A stretch of 64,000 nt of DNA from Pseudomonadales bacterium (GTDB taxonomy: Bacteria; Pseudomonadota; Gammaproteobacteria; Pseudomonadales; Pseudohongiellaceae). This document shows positions 1-8,979 of the stretch, piece by piece (positions within the stretch are counted from its first letter, which is position 1; the number at the start of each line of letters is the position of its first letter). The position numbers and the translations under genes were made by a program. Below the pieces are notes generated by a model. It was not told the DNA's origin and did no database searches. It saw only the letters and a list, made by a program, of their open reading frames with translations. Where the stretch lies: contig WLWQ01000002.1 of assembly GCA_012103535.1 (NCBI GenBank), forward strand, positions 744,001 to 808,000. Reading direction: 5' to 3'.

Positions 1-1
1 A

Positions 2-70
2 GACTACGAGTATGTCGACGGAAGTGAAGCAATTCTAGAGGAAGTGCGAGAATGGATTGGCGCTCGATAA
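2..70 (+). CDS. 3' end of an unidentified gene
   Basis: An open frame runs in from the left edge and closes at a TAA. The 22 residues seen are acidic and end in EEVREWIGAR, which looks like an amphipathic C-terminal helix. Nothing upstream is available, so the family cannot be named. It could be a chance open frame, since only 69 bases are visible. Confidence 0.45.
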   Translation, partial: DYEYVDGSEAILEEVREWIGAR

Positions 71-381
71 TTTGGGAGTGAATAGGGACAGGTGGATAGA
101 TTGGACACCCCAATAATCTCTCAAGAAATTAAGCCTTTCGATTAACCCTGATCAAAAAATCAAAGGGGTCAGAGTAATTTGATTTATTAGGATCCAATCT
201 AGCCAACAGAATACAGAACCTTTTTCTTAACAAAAAATTTCGCCCCAAAATAAATATATTTCCTTCGAAATATTTTCATTTCATCTCCTATCTTCTGGTA
301 GTAATAGCATTCATCGAAACGCGAATTTTCGTCGATTGTTATTGACTACAAAAATATATTATCTGTTAGGAGATAAACTTA
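71..381. other. AT-rich intergenic region with a GGGGTCAG motif
   Basis: No gene is seen in these 311 bases. GGGGTCAGAGTAATTT at 165-180 resembles GGGTCAG-type dispersed repeats found between gammaproteobacterial genes and often linked to REP-associated transposases. Related motifs occur at 10289-10315 and 59702-59714. The right end carries the Shine-Dalgarno AGGAGAT for the next gene. Confidence 0.4.
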
Positions 382-1040
382 ATGAATGTAATAACTAATC
401 TAAACGGAAATTGGTTTAGAGTTCTGGCGGGCGTTTGCATATCGATATTTTCTTTGAGCGTTGTCGCGGAGACTTATGAAATATCTATTACTAACGTCAC
501 GCGGGGGAATCATTTACGCCGAGACTGGCTACTACCCATGTTGGTGGCAATCTTTTTACGGTTGGTGCGCCAGCCATTGACGAAGTCATTGATATGGCGG
601 AAGGCGGTGATGTTTCAGGTTTAATGACACTGCTGGAGTCTGCACCGGAAATTATTACCGATGTGGTGACAGATGACGGTTTGCTTGACCCGGGAATGAA
701 TTCGGTTTTTACCGTCGAAGGCAATCCTGGGGAATTTTTATCGCTCGTTGCCATGCTCATTCCAACCAATGATGCATTTGTAGCGGTAAATGCGCTCGTG
801 TTGCCGAGTTCTGGATCGGTTACTTATCGGGCTCTCGTCTATGATGCTGGCAGTGAGTCTAATGATGAGCTGTGCGCCAATATTCCCGGACCGGTATGCG
901 GAGGAGCGGCAGGATCGCCTGAAGACGATGGTGAAGGATTCGTCCATATTCATGCCGGAATCCACGGCGTTGGTGATCTTGAGCCAGAAAACTACGATTG
1001 GAGAAATCCGGGTGCCATTGTGACTATCACCCTTATGTAG
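382..1040 (+). pseudogene. spondin-domain secreted protein, frameshifted
   Basis: The first frame gives a signal peptide (hydrophobic core at about residues 14-28, cleavage near VVAE) followed by ISITNVTRG, the usual opening of bacterial Spondin_N proteins. After the G-run at 503-507 this frame turns to nonsense. The other frame then reads ESFTPRLATTHVGGNLF and continues to the TAA at 1040 through the expected domain, including GFVHIHAGIHG near the C-terminus. One extra G in the run restores a single protein of about 219 residues. Such proteins are exported and of unknown function. AGGAGAT lies upstream of the ATG. The break is either a true one-base deletion or a homopolymer sequencing error; the conserved reading frame on both sides suggests it is recent or artefactual. 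Confidence 0.8.
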
Positions 1041-1307
1041 CTCATTGAATTTCTTTTAGTATTCGAGCTTTAGACAGTGGGCGCGGCTACGTGCCTCCTG
1101 CTATCCGTTTTCGGATTTATAAGAATATTCCTACAAAAATCTTAAGGCGATACCTACAATAGGCAACAAATTAAAAAGTTACAAAATAGCGAGGTGATTC
1201 ATACTTCTTGCCAATTCAAACTACTTTAATTCCTAACTTTCAATTAGAATTCTTAACTGTTTTGAGAGTAGTAGAATTGCTCAAGTAGATTTCGCGGAAG
1301 GAAAATT

Positions 1308-1715
1308 ATGGAGACCAGCGAGAAAACATCTTGCCCGAAATGCGGCGGAGATTTGGAGTCCAAAGGGCTTAATATCGAAGAAGATTCATTTGCTTTTGAG
1401 CAGTGCAGCGGCTGTTACGGATTACTCATTCCGGCTGGAGTGACACGCAAATTAAAGGCGAATTGGGGACCCGATACTAATATCGATACTGGCTCAGAGA
1501 CCATCGGTAAGAAATACGACAAAGTCGACGACATCCAATGTCTTAAATGCAATACTCCGATGGATAAAATCGAAGATCCAGAGCAGCCACATATTTGGTA
1601 CGAAAGTTGCCCATCCTGTGGATCGTCGTTCTACGATGCCGGAGAGCTAAAGGACCTGAACGAAAAATCCTTTACCGATCTTCTCAAGCGTTTTACAAAA
1701 GGAACTAGGAAATAA
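1308..1715 (+). CDS. zinc-ribbon protein of the zf-TFIIB type
   Basis: This 135-residue soluble protein carries two CxxC...CxxC modules: CPKCGG (about residues 9-14) with CSGC, and CLKC with CPSCGSSFYDAGELKDL. The last part is the typical tail of a zf-TFIIB zinc ribbon (PF13453). There is no signal peptide or membrane segment. Proteins with these ribbons are small cytoplasmic zinc proteins whose partners are mostly unknown. The start has a good GGAAGG Shine-Dalgarno. It stands alone, with a hairpin just after its stop, and is convergent with the next gene. The zinc-binding assignment is secure; the role is not known. Confidence 0.85.
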   Translation: METSEKTSCPKCGGDLESKGLNIEEDSFAFEQCSGCYGLLIPAGVTRKLKANWGPDTNIDTGSETIGKKYDKVDDIQCLKCNTPMDKIEDPEQPHIWYESCPSCGSSFYDAGELKDLNEKSFTDLLKRFTKGTRK

Positions 1716-1719
1716 TTAA

Positions 1720-1741
1720 GCGCGACCATTCAATGTCGCGC
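1720..1741. terminator. hairpin between convergent genes
   Basis: GCGCGAC at 1720-1726 pairs with GTCGCGC at 1735-1741 around an 8-base loop. It sits between the stop codons of two convergent genes, so it may serve both strands, although no long T-run follows. Confidence 0.5.
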
Positions 1742-1745
1742 CAAA

Positions 1746-2357
1746 CTACTGTTCCATCTCAAATCGGAAAATATAAGGCACGTTGTGCACGGCAACTCCC
1801 AGTCCACTTTCTACTCTCGGCTGAAATTTGAAACGTGCTGCAGCACGTATTGAAGCGCGATTAAAAATGTTTGGCGGTTCCGAATCGACGACTACGATAC
1901 TGTCTTCAAGCACATTGCCCCTCTCGTCTACCGTAAATTCCACCAGGCACCAGCCTTCAATCCCTCTGGATAAAGCGCGGGTAGGATACGAAGGTGTTAC
2001 ATTCACCAGTGGAATGTAATCTCCATCGGAGGCTGATATTTGCGAGATTCCGATTTCAACGGTGGAATTCATTTCGGGAGTAACGGGCGCGATATACATA
2101 TTTGGCCCGTCTGACAAACTTATATTTTTAGTGGGTGTTTCTATTTCGTCACTTACGAATTCGATAGGTTCTGGTTTATCGATTTCCTCCACTACTTCCA
2201 TTTCTGGAGGGGGAATAGTGGCATCGACAATTCGTATTACCGATATCTCCTGTTCTACGAACTCACCGGTATCGATGAGAGCCTGCATAAAATAGAACAG
2301 TGCAAACGTGATCAGGAATGCCTGGGGGGTTGAAAGTACAATTCTTCTGGCGAACAT
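1746..2357 (-). CDS. TonB-family protein (energy transducer-like)
   Basis: The protein has 203 residues. A single N-terminal membrane segment (about residues 12-28) is followed by an acidic, proline-containing stretch with PPPE and KPEP (about 48-80) and a C-terminal TonB domain (about 118-203) with YPTRALSRGIEGWCLVEF. This is the layout of a TonB that spans the inner membrane, crosses the periplasm and contacts TonB boxes of outer-membrane receptors. No exbB or exbD is adjacent. Its C-terminal domain resembles the one fused to the M56 protein at 22836-24173, and both loci carry the same palindromic operator. AAGGAG stands 7 bases before the ATG. It may serve the receptor at 50668-52902, but that link is only inference. 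Confidence 0.85.
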   Translation of the reverse strand: MFARRIVLSTPQAFLITFALFYFMQALIDTGEFVEQEISVIRIVDATIPPPEMEVVEEIDKPEPIEFVSDEIETPTKNISLSDGPNMYIAPVTPEMNSTVEIGISQISASDGDYIPLVNVTPSYPTRALSRGIEGWCLVEFTVDERGNVLEDSIVVVDSEPPNIFNRASIRAAARFKFQPRVESGLGVAVHNVPYIFRFEMEQ

Positions 2358-2423
2358 AGTTATTCTCCTTGCGTTGATTCTGAGGAGGTTACATAACTAC
2401 CTTCGATTTCTGTTTTTATTTAC

Positions 2424-2441
2424 GTGTTAATTTTTTAACAC
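2424..2441. promoter_or_regulatory. BlaI-type operator (distal copy)
   Basis: A perfect inverted repeat, GTGTTAA-tttt-TTAACAC, lies in the divergent gap between the TonB-like gene and the gene at 2557. The core TGTTAA-N4-TTAACA is identical in arms and spacing to three copies upstream of the blaI-like gene at 22447. Confidence 0.75.
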
Positions 2442-2556
2442 TATGGGTAAAAATAGCAGAGTTTGAAAAAGTGTCAAGTATTAAAGTGATTGCACTCTTG
2501 CGGATAAGAAGAAATCTCTTCACTATGGGCTAATCCAGGGGCCAAGAGTAAGAATA

Positions 2557-3594
2557 ATGGGCGGCTTTGGAAAACTCTTCCTTGCTAGATACGGCATTAC
2601 AGCCTTATTTTGGCTTAGCGCCAGTCTTGCGGTTGCGCAAGATTCTTCTGGGTCTCTTACCGAACATGGTCATCCCAATCTGCAGGGGTATTGGACCAAT
2701 CCTTTTCAAACTCCTTTAGAACGACCTTCAAATCTAGGAAATAAACGGGCCTATTCCGCTGAGGAGGCACAGTCCCTAATCGATCGTGCGCTTGCTATGG
2801 ATGTAGAACGGCAAGCTCCGCTCGATCCAGACCGAGCAGCGCCGGAAGCCGGTGGCACAGTCGACAATCAAGCGGATGGAAATTTCGAGATAATGCCAAC
2901 GGAACTCGCCAGGGTCGATGGCGAGTATCGTACTTCTTTTATCATTGAGCCTGTCGATGGCCGAATACCCTGGAGAGCTGGCGGCAAAGACATTCATCAA
3001 AACTGGCGCGAACAAGGAAAAGCTCGCTTCGACGGCCCGGAAGGTTTAACACCGCTGGATCGTTGTTTGAATCCAGGCGCGCAACTGCCCCTGATTTTTA
3101 TTTTTGGTGGAGTCGGCCATGAACTAGGCAATCCAGCCGGAGACAATCCGGTACGCAATGTGCAAATAGTGCAGAACAAAGACTATGTGGTGATTCTTGC
3201 CGAGTACTTTAGCCTGGTTCGAATAATTCGAATCGACAGTGAATTTAGACCTGAAGTCGGCGCCAGGTGGATGGGAGATTCTGTCGGATATTATGAAAAC
3301 AATTCATTAGTGGTCCATACTCGTCATTTTCGAGCAGAACAATCAATCGCACCGCTGAGATCATCCGATTCTTTTGAGGTAAAAGAAACATTCACAAGGA
3401 CAAGTGACAATGAAATTCTCTTTCAATACACAATCACCGATCCAAATATTTATTCACAAGCGTGGACCGCGCAAATTCCTCTGCAGCGCATGGAAGAGGG
3501 ATTGAAACTCTATGAGTATGCCTGTCATGAAGGAAACTATGCCATCCCTTCCATGTTGCGTGCAGTCCGTATGGAAGAAGCTGGATTACTCTAA
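2557..3594 (+). CDS. secreted protein of an unnamed CHEGN family (paralogue 1)
   Basis: The protein has 345 residues with a signal peptide ending near VAQD. I do not recognise a named domain. It shares an ordered set of motifs with the proteins at 7910 and 53069: EHGHPNLQGYW near the mature N-terminus, LDPDRAAPEAGG, VDGEYRTS, DRCLNPG, VQIVQNKDYVVIL, GDSVGYYENNSLVVHTRHF and finally YEYACHEGNY. The conserved cysteines in the DRCL and ACHEG motifs could form a disulfide or bind metal. It is divergent from the TonB-like gene across the shared operator and precedes a small membrane protein by 10 bases. Homologues are usually annotated as hypothetical; an enzyme role in the periplasm is possible but unproven. 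Confidence 0.8.
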   Translation: MGGFGKLFLARYGITALFWLSASLAVAQDSSGSLTEHGHPNLQGYWTNPFQTPLERPSNLGNKRAYSAEEAQSLIDRALAMDVERQAPLDPDRAAPEAGGTVDNQADGNFEIMPTELARVDGEYRTSFIIEPVDGRIPWRAGGKDIHQNWREQGKARFDGPEGLTPLDRCLNPGAQLPLIFIFGGVGHELGNPAGDNPVRNVQIVQNKDYVVILAEYFSLVRIIRIDSEFRPEVGARWMGDSVGYYENNSLVVHTRHFRAEQSIAPLRSSDSFEVKETFTRTSDNEILFQYTITDPNIYSQAWTAQIPLQRMEEGLKLYEYACHEGNYAIPSMLRAVRMEEAGLL

Positions 3595-3604
3595 GGATTA
3601 GGCC

Positions 3605-4117
3605 ATGAGCTTAGACGAAGAGTATCGAATAGTTCCCGAGACCTGCTTAACGCTGACAGATTCTCCTAAATCTCAATCCGATTTCCCCCAAGGGCAGGGA
3701 GTAATCTTTGGCCCGGAAGAAGTCGAAAAAGATATTCTTGAGCATACGCGTGCGGGTCCTTTTGCCAGCTTGGATCAAGCCCGTGCCGAAGCAACCACGA
3801 TGCTGGAAGAAAATCCAGACTACAGTCTGATGATCGTTAAGGGACTTGTGAGTGTTGAACATCTCTGGAATCAAGATTACTGGTTTAATCAACAAGCTGA
3901 AGATACAAAAAAACAAACGAGCAAATTGTTTGTCATAGGCTTGGCTATAACGGCGGCCTTGTTGCTCTGGTTCACCTCTCCGGTTTGGGCTCTGAGTACT
4001 TTAATACTCTGTATCGGGCTGAGTGTACTGTTTTGGGAACCGCATCTTGCAACACAGGTATTCGCACCGGTGATCATCGCAATTCTTAGTTCGGTGCTAT
4101 ATAGTTTCCTGCAATAA
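3605..4117 (+). CDS. two-TM hypothetical membrane protein
   Basis: The protein has 170 residues. The soluble N-terminal part (1-100) is acidic and includes FASLDQARAEATTMLEENPDYSL, which looks helical. Two hydrophobic segments follow at about 108-146 and 150-168, the second reaching the C-terminus. There is no signal peptide, so the N-terminal part should be cytoplasmic. It starts 10 bases after the preceding gene and 25 bases before the next one, consistent with co-transcription. No family is recognised. Confidence 0.7.
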   Translation: MSLDEEYRIVPETCLTLTDSPKSQSDFPQGQGVIFGPEEVEKDILEHTRAGPFASLDQARAEATTMLEENPDYSLMIVKGLVSVEHLWNQDYWFNQQAEDTKKQTSKLFVIGLAITAALLLWFTSPVWALSTLILCIGLSVLFWEPHLATQVFAPVIIAILSSVLYSFLQ

Positions 4118-4142
4118 ACAAGTAAAAAGAAGAGAGTTAATC

Positions 4143-5141
4143 ATGCGCTGCGCTAACTACTTGCCATTTCTTTTAACAGTACTCGTACTAACATTCACCG
4201 CTTCTGCACAGGAGCGTCCACCCATGGAAACCAATGAGGATTTTCATCGGGCGATGGAAGAACTTTCTAATTGGGGACGATGGGGTGCCGATGATGAATT
4301 AGGTCAGGCAAATTTCATCACCCCGGAAAAAAGAATCGAGGCGGCGGCGCTGGTACGGGAAGGTATTACTGTTTCGCTTGCTCATGACGTGGTGCAAGAG
4401 GACGCGGTAGATACTTCGGCTTTTTTAAATCGAGAAGTTGTTAGAGTTTCACCTACCGGAGCTTCTGATCGATTGTCTTACACTGGCAGTTATCATGGCA
4501 CCATTCACAGTCATCTCGATTCTCTCGATTGTCACATCATGTATGAGGGGAAAGGCTACAACGGAGTGGGATTCGAAGAAGTAGAAGCGGCGAACGGTTG
4601 TCCTCGAGGCAGTATCCATGCGCATCGCAACGGTGTTATTACTCGGGGGATCTTATTTGATGCAACTCTGCTGCCTGGTCGGGCTGCCGCAGAAGGATGG
4701 TTAGAGCCAGGCACAGCAATTACTTATGATGATCTTGTAGCGCTGGAAGAAATACAGGGTGTTCGGGTAGAACCCGGTGATGTCATCTTATTACACACGG
4801 GTAGATGGGAACGAAGAGAAGCGTTGGGAGCCTGGCCAACATCAGAAGGTGTTGCTGGTTATCATGCCGATGTGGCGTATTTCTTGAAAGACAGAGGCGT
4901 AGCCATGATTGGTCACGATATGTGGAATGACGTGGCACCCAGTGGCGTCGGCGATATTTTCTTACCGTTACACAGTCTGGCACTGGTCTCACTTGGAGTA
5001 TCCATATTCGATAACCTGGACTTCACCGATGTTGCGGAAGTTGCGCGAGAGCTTGGGCGCTATGAATTTCTATTTATGGCTTCGCCATTGCGTATAGAAA
5101 AGGGGATGGGATCTCCTCTTAATCCTATTGCAACGTTCTAA
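4143..5141 (+). CDS. exported cyclase-family hydrolase
   Basis: The 332-residue protein has a signal peptide (cut near SAQE) and the fold signature of the cyclase/kynurenine-formamidase superfamily (PF04199). The metal site reads HGTIHSHLDSLDCH at about residues 119-132, giving the H-x-H-x-D...H pattern of the longer subfamily. GVAMIGHDMWNDV supplies the later conserved region. Known relatives hydrolyse amide or lactone bonds with a divalent metal. A second member follows 17 bases later, which suggests a related pair acting on similar cyclic or N-acyl substrates in the periplasm. The exact substrate cannot be read from the sequence. Confidence 0.85.
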   Translation: MRCANYLPFLLTVLVLTFTASAQERPPMETNEDFHRAMEELSNWGRWGADDELGQANFITPEKRIEAAALVREGITVSLAHDVVQEDAVDTSAFLNREVVRVSPTGASDRLSYTGSYHGTIHSHLDSLDCHIMYEGKGYNGVGFEEVEAANGCPRGSIHAHRNGVITRGILFDATLLPGRAAAEGWLEPGTAITYDDLVALEEIQGVRVEPGDVILLHTGRWERREALGAWPTSEGVAGYHADVAYFLKDRGVAMIGHDMWNDVAPSGVGDIFLPLHSLALVSLGVSIFDNLDFTDVAEVARELGRYEFLFMASPLRIEKGMGSPLNPIATF

Positions 5142-5158
5142 ACGATCCAAGACTTAAA

Positions 5159-5956
5159 ATGAAAATGCGCTATACAATTTCTATCAGTGCGATGTGCTTA
5201 TTATCGAATCTTGCCATAGGTCAAACTGTACCTCGGCTAGACGAGGTTGAGCTTATCGACCTAAGTCACGCCTATGATGACACCACCTTGTTTTGGCCAA
5301 CCTCTCCAATAGATTTCGAACACAATGAACTGGCTTATGGACCTTCTGGAAATGGATATTTTTATTCAGCTTATACTTTTGCAACACCAGAACATGGCGG
5401 TACCCATTTAGATGCGCCGATTCATTTCTCCGAGGGAGCAGAAACAGTTGGACAGCTGGAACTCAATGATCTCTTTGCGCCATTAGTTATCGTCGATGTC
5501 ACCGCACAAGCAAACAGAGATCGCAATTACAGATTACAAGCAGAAGACATTCAACAATTTGAAAATGAACATGGAACAATCGCTGCTGGATCAGCCGTGT
5601 TCATCAGAACTGGCTGGTCTCGTTATTGGCCAGACGCCCAGTCTTATCTCGGTGACGATACGCCGGGAGATGCTAGCAATCTCAGTTTTCCCGGTCTGGG
5701 AGTTGGCGCAGCCGAACTGCTTATGTCTCGGGATATAGCGCTGATAGGAATCGATACCGCTTCCATCGATTATGGGCCAACCGAAAACTTTCCCGTACAT
5801 GTGGTCTTGGCGACCGAGGCAGTGCCAGCTCTTGAGAACCTGACAAATCTTCAGCGCTTGCCACAAACAGGGGCCTATGTATTAGCTGCGCCAATGAAAA
5901 TTGGAGAGGGGTCGGGTGCGCCGGCAAGAGTAATCGCGTTTGTAATGCGGCAGTAA
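5159..5956 (+). CDS. exported cyclase-family hydrolase, short form
   Basis: The protein has 265 residues with a signal peptide ending near AIGQT. The complete PF04199 signature HGGTHLDAPIHF is at about residues 81-92, with the histidines and aspartate expected to bind metal. DLSHAYDDTTLFWP near the N-terminus and ALIGIDTASIDYG are also typical of kynurenine-formamidase-like enzymes. Export argues against a role in cytoplasmic tryptophan breakdown. It lies just downstream of a longer family member and 47 bases before an MFS carrier, so hydrolysis followed by transport is plausible. Confidence 0.87.
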   Translation: MKMRYTISISAMCLLSNLAIGQTVPRLDEVELIDLSHAYDDTTLFWPTSPIDFEHNELAYGPSGNGYFYSAYTFATPEHGGTHLDAPIHFSEGAETVGQLELNDLFAPLVIVDVTAQANRDRNYRLQAEDIQQFENEHGTIAAGSAVFIRTGWSRYWPDAQSYLGDDTPGDASNLSFPGLGVGAAELLMSRDIALIGIDTASIDYGPTENFPVHVVLATEAVPALENLTNLQRLPQTGAYVLAAPMKIGEGSGAPARVIAFVMRQ

Positions 5957-6003
5957 ACAATACTGCTGTATTTTTATCTTGACCCCCATTATCCTCAGCG
6001 GCC

Positions 6004-7215
6004 ATGACTTCAAAGGACGGCATCTGGCAGCAACAGGAATTTAGACTCTACTTAGGGTCAACTGCCTTCTCAGGCATTGCGTTCGCAATGCAGCAACTTC
6101 TCCTCAGTTGGATTCTCATCGGCATAATGGAGCTGCCCGCCACGCAGGTTGGGGTCATTCAGGCGGCGGTGGGTATCCCGGGATTGTTTGTTATGTTGCT
6201 CGGTGGCGCACGCGCCGATGATCATGATCCACGAAATTTACTGATTAAAGTCTATGCCTACGCGCCACTACTACCACTGTTTCTGATTCTAATCCTTAAC
6301 TTCGAGCAACTGACGATCTGGTCGGTATTGCTTTGGGGTTTAGGCATGAGTTTCTGCGTGTCTTATTCCAGCCCAGCGCAACAATCAATCTTGAATCGGA
6401 TTGCTAGTTCCGACATGCAGAAAGCAGTTTCTGCGGCAACCGCGATTGCTTTTATGGTGCAGATGCTAGGACTCGGCGTTGCTGGAACGATGGATGAATT
6501 AGGGCTGATCCCTGTACTTAGTTTTCAGGCAGTCTGTGTTGGCCTGGGAGCATTTGCGATTCGCCGTCTAACTCCGCAACCACCCACTAATCAAAACACC
6601 GAATCGGCGCTGAATAATATACTCGCTGGCTTTAAAGCGATCTATCAACAGAAAGTAATCATGCATACTCTGGTGATTAACTTCGTGTCCAGCATCTTTA
6701 ACGCCGGCGCATTCATGACTGTGTTCCCGTTTATTGTAAAACGCATCTATGAAGGCGATGCGCTTTTGCTTTCATTTTTGATGATCGTGTTTTACGGCGG
6801 CGCGACAGCATCAAATTTCATCATGATGCGCGTCATGCCGCTCGTCCGACCAGGCAGGATATTTCTTATCATGCAACTGTCTCGAATGCTTATCCTCGGT
6901 GTTATGTGGATCCAGGCTTCCTTTTGGATTTTTACTTTGGCCGCGATTGCCTGGGGATTGAATATGGGAGTAACCACAACCCTGGCTCGTACTATCGTGC
7001 AGGAATCTGCCGGTGAGGAATACCGCGCACGTATTATGTCGGTTTATAGCCTTGGTCTAATCGGCAGTGCACCCATCGGAGCGCTAATTCTGGGCTTTAT
7101 TATTGAAGGCTTTGGAACCCTGAATGGTTTGATCCCAGCCATGTTGATTTCGGTAATTCTATTCCTCTATGGTGTCTTGATGACGGGGGTGTATCGCTAT
7201 CAGTCTCCGCAATAA
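6004..7215 (+). CDS. MFS transporter
   Basis: The 403-residue protein has about twelve hydrophobic segments in two halves with a cytoplasmic stretch around 190-210, the usual MFS plan. LGGARADDHDPRNLL at about 61-75 matches the loop between helices 2 and 3. It resembles the EntS/MFS_3 group of exporters in overall form, but no substrate motif is visible. It follows the two exported cyclase-type hydrolases on the same strand and may move their product or substrate. Confidence 0.85.
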   Translation: MTSKDGIWQQQEFRLYLGSTAFSGIAFAMQQLLLSWILIGIMELPATQVGVIQAAVGIPGLFVMLLGGARADDHDPRNLLIKVYAYAPLLPLFLILILNFEQLTIWSVLLWGLGMSFCVSYSSPAQQSILNRIASSDMQKAVSAATAIAFMVQMLGLGVAGTMDELGLIPVLSFQAVCVGLGAFAIRRLTPQPPTNQNTESALNNILAGFKAIYQQKVIMHTLVINFVSSIFNAGAFMTVFPFIVKRIYEGDALLLSFLMIVFYGGATASNFIMMRVMPLVRPGRIFLIMQLSRMLILGVMWIQASFWIFTLAAIAWGLNMGVTTTLARTIVQESAGEEYRARIMSVYSLGLIGSAPIGALILGFIIEGFGTLNGLIPAMLISVILFLYGVLMTGVYRYQSPQ

Positions 7216-7306
7216 TTGCTGCGGTGGCAGAAAATAGCGCTGGATTCTGCTGCGCAATTAAGCGTAAGCTCAACGCCTGTATTTACAACATCAAAAAGGA
7301 GTCGAA

Positions 7307-7840
7307 ATGAAAGCTCTGCTTCGCTTCAGCACCGCAGTCTTAGTCGTCGTTCTCACCGCCTGTGTCAGCACCTCTTCGCTCGATTTAGAGGCACTCAATG
7401 CGGCGGAAATTAATAACTTCCGCGCTCCTGAGGCAGAAGTGCTCTCTACCGGGCAGCCCACTGCAGATCAGCTCCGAGTTATGGCAAGTTCCGGAGTACA
7501 GCATGTCATTAATCTACGCTCCCCGGGTGAAGATGCCGGTTTCGATGAACGCGCCGCCGTGGAGTCACTCGGTATGACCTACCACAATATTCCAGTCTCA
7601 GTCGGAGATGGTGGAATCAATGGCGAGAATGCTCAGTCGCTGCAAGCCTTGCTTGATCAATTCGATGGCGAAGGCGTGGTTGTCCATTGTGCGACAGGAA
7701 ATCGGGTAGGTGCCCTTATTTCTGTTTCTGAATTTTCTGCAGGCAATAGTCTCGATGGATCGATTGAAGAGGGCGCTCGCTGGGGCATGACCTCAGAACG
7801 TCTGCAGGGATTAGTGCGCGAGAATCTCTCCAGCAATTGA
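7307..7840 (+). CDS. lipoprotein with DUF442-type phosphatase domain
   Basis: The 177-residue protein begins with a lipoprotein signal (LTAC, Cys19). The domain spans about 38-160, with the opening LSTGQPTADQL and the P-loop HCATGNR (Cys128, Arg133). The Cys-x4-Arg spacing matches the DUF442/beta-lactamase-hydrolase-like group (PF04273) rather than classical C-x5-R phosphatases. VINLRSPGED is also typical. It should sit in the periplasm facing the inner or outer membrane. Substrates of this group are poorly known. AAAGGAGTCGA precedes the ATG. Confidence 0.85.
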   Translation: MKALLRFSTAVLVVVLTACVSTSSLDLEALNAAEINNFRAPEAEVLSTGQPTADQLRVMASSGVQHVINLRSPGEDAGFDERAAVESLGMTYHNIPVSVGDGGINGENAQSLQALLDQFDGEGVVVHCATGNRVGALISVSEFSAGNSLDGSIEEGARWGMTSERLQGLVRENLSSN

Positions 7841-7875
7841 TTTGCATCAGAATTACTAGTTAATTACCCCGCTAG

Positions 7876-7907
7876 CATTTACCTGTTCAGCTCAGAACAG
7901 GTAAATG
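7876..7907. promoter_or_regulatory. 13-bp hairpin covering a start region
   Basis: CATTTACCTGTTC (7876-7888) and GAACAGGTAAATG (7895-7907) form a perfect 13-base-pair inverted repeat with a 6-base loop. The right arm contains the only plausible Shine-Dalgarno (CAGG) for the ATG at 7910. No T-run follows, so a translation-control or operator role is at least as likely as termination. Confidence 0.55.
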
Positions 7908-7909
7908 TG

Positions 7910-8917
7910 ATGCGAACGTCGCTGCTTTTATTATTCTCTTTTTTCCTTCTTATATTAGGTAGTTCAGAACCTATTGTCGCAGACAGTGCTGCCAACTGGT
8001 CGCCTCTGCGAACTGAACACGGTCATCCTGATTTTCAAGGAAATTGGAGCAACCGCACCCAAACTCCTATTCAACGCCCCGCGCATTTGGGCAACAAGCG
8101 CGCCTATACCGATGAAGAAGCCAGGGCCTTGGAAGAACTAGCTTGGGAAGCGAATCAAGTAAAATTTGAACCGCTAGATCCTGATCGAGAAGCGCCGGAA
8201 GCCGGTGGCCGAATTATCCAAAGAGCCGACCAAAATTTCGTGGATATGCGCATCGATGTGCTTCGGGTAGACGGCGAATACAGAACTTCCATGATCGTTG
8301 ATCCTGCCGATGGTCAATTCCCCTTTCTGGAAAACGGCCGCCGCAAAGATATTTTCGCAAAATGGCGGGCGCAGGGATTTGGTCCTATGGACGGTCCTGA
8401 AATACGGCCGGCAGGGGAACGCTGTCTATCTCGTGGAATTCCACCGACAACAGTTCCTCCCTATAACGCAAATTTTCAGATCGTGCAGACTAATGATCAC
8501 GTTATGCTTCTGGGTGAAATGGTTCACGATGCTCGCGTCATTAAATTAAATGGCCGTCATCAACCTGGATCAATTAAATCCTGGCTGGGTGACTCGGTAG
8601 GGTATTGGGAAGGAGACACCCTCGTTGTTAGAACTATAAATCTTCGCCCCGAGATTTCTCACTTTCGTTTAATTTCCAGTGACCAGCTAGAACTCGTCGA
8701 ACGGTTTACGCTTGTGAATAACAATGAGATTGTTTACTCCTTCACTGTAACCGACCCTGAAATCTATAGTCAGTCGTTCACCGAAGAATTGACGCTTAAG
8801 CGTCGAGGTGAAGACGAATTCCTTTATGAATACGCTTGTCATGAAGGAAATTATTCAGTCTCAGGAATTCTCGGCGGTGCCCGTCGTGAAGAACTTGAGG
8901 ATCAGGGCAAACTTTAA
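7910..8917 (+). CDS. secreted protein of an unnamed CHEGN family (paralogue 2)
   Basis: The protein has 335 residues with a strongly hydrophobic signal sequence and a likely cut near IVADS. It is the close relative of the protein at 2557: EHGHPDFQGNW, RPAHLGNKRAYT, LDPDREAPEAGG, VDGEYRTS, ERCLSRG, FQIVQTNDHVMLL, GDSVGYWEGDTLVVRT and YEYACHEGNY all recur in order. The ATG at 7910 is preferred to the GTG one codon earlier. Its ribosome site lies inside a perfect hairpin, so its expression may be controlled differently from its paralogue. Function is unknown. Confidence 0.8.
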   Translation: MRTSLLLLFSFFLLILGSSEPIVADSAANWSPLRTEHGHPDFQGNWSNRTQTPIQRPAHLGNKRAYTDEEARALEELAWEANQVKFEPLDPDREAPEAGGRIIQRADQNFVDMRIDVLRVDGEYRTSMIVDPADGQFPFLENGRRKDIFAKWRAQGFGPMDGPEIRPAGERCLSRGIPPTTVPPYNANFQIVQTNDHVMLLGEMVHDARVIKLNGRHQPGSIKSWLGDSVGYWEGDTLVVRTINLRPEISHFRLISSDQLELVERFTLVNNNEIVYSFTVTDPEIYSQSFTEELTLKRRGEDEFLYEYACHEGNYSVSGILGGARREELEDQGKL

Positions 8918-8979
8918 TCTTCAGCTTAATCTCTGTTTTTATGGGTCAATGTTAGCCATAATCGAACAGGGAGGCTTCT

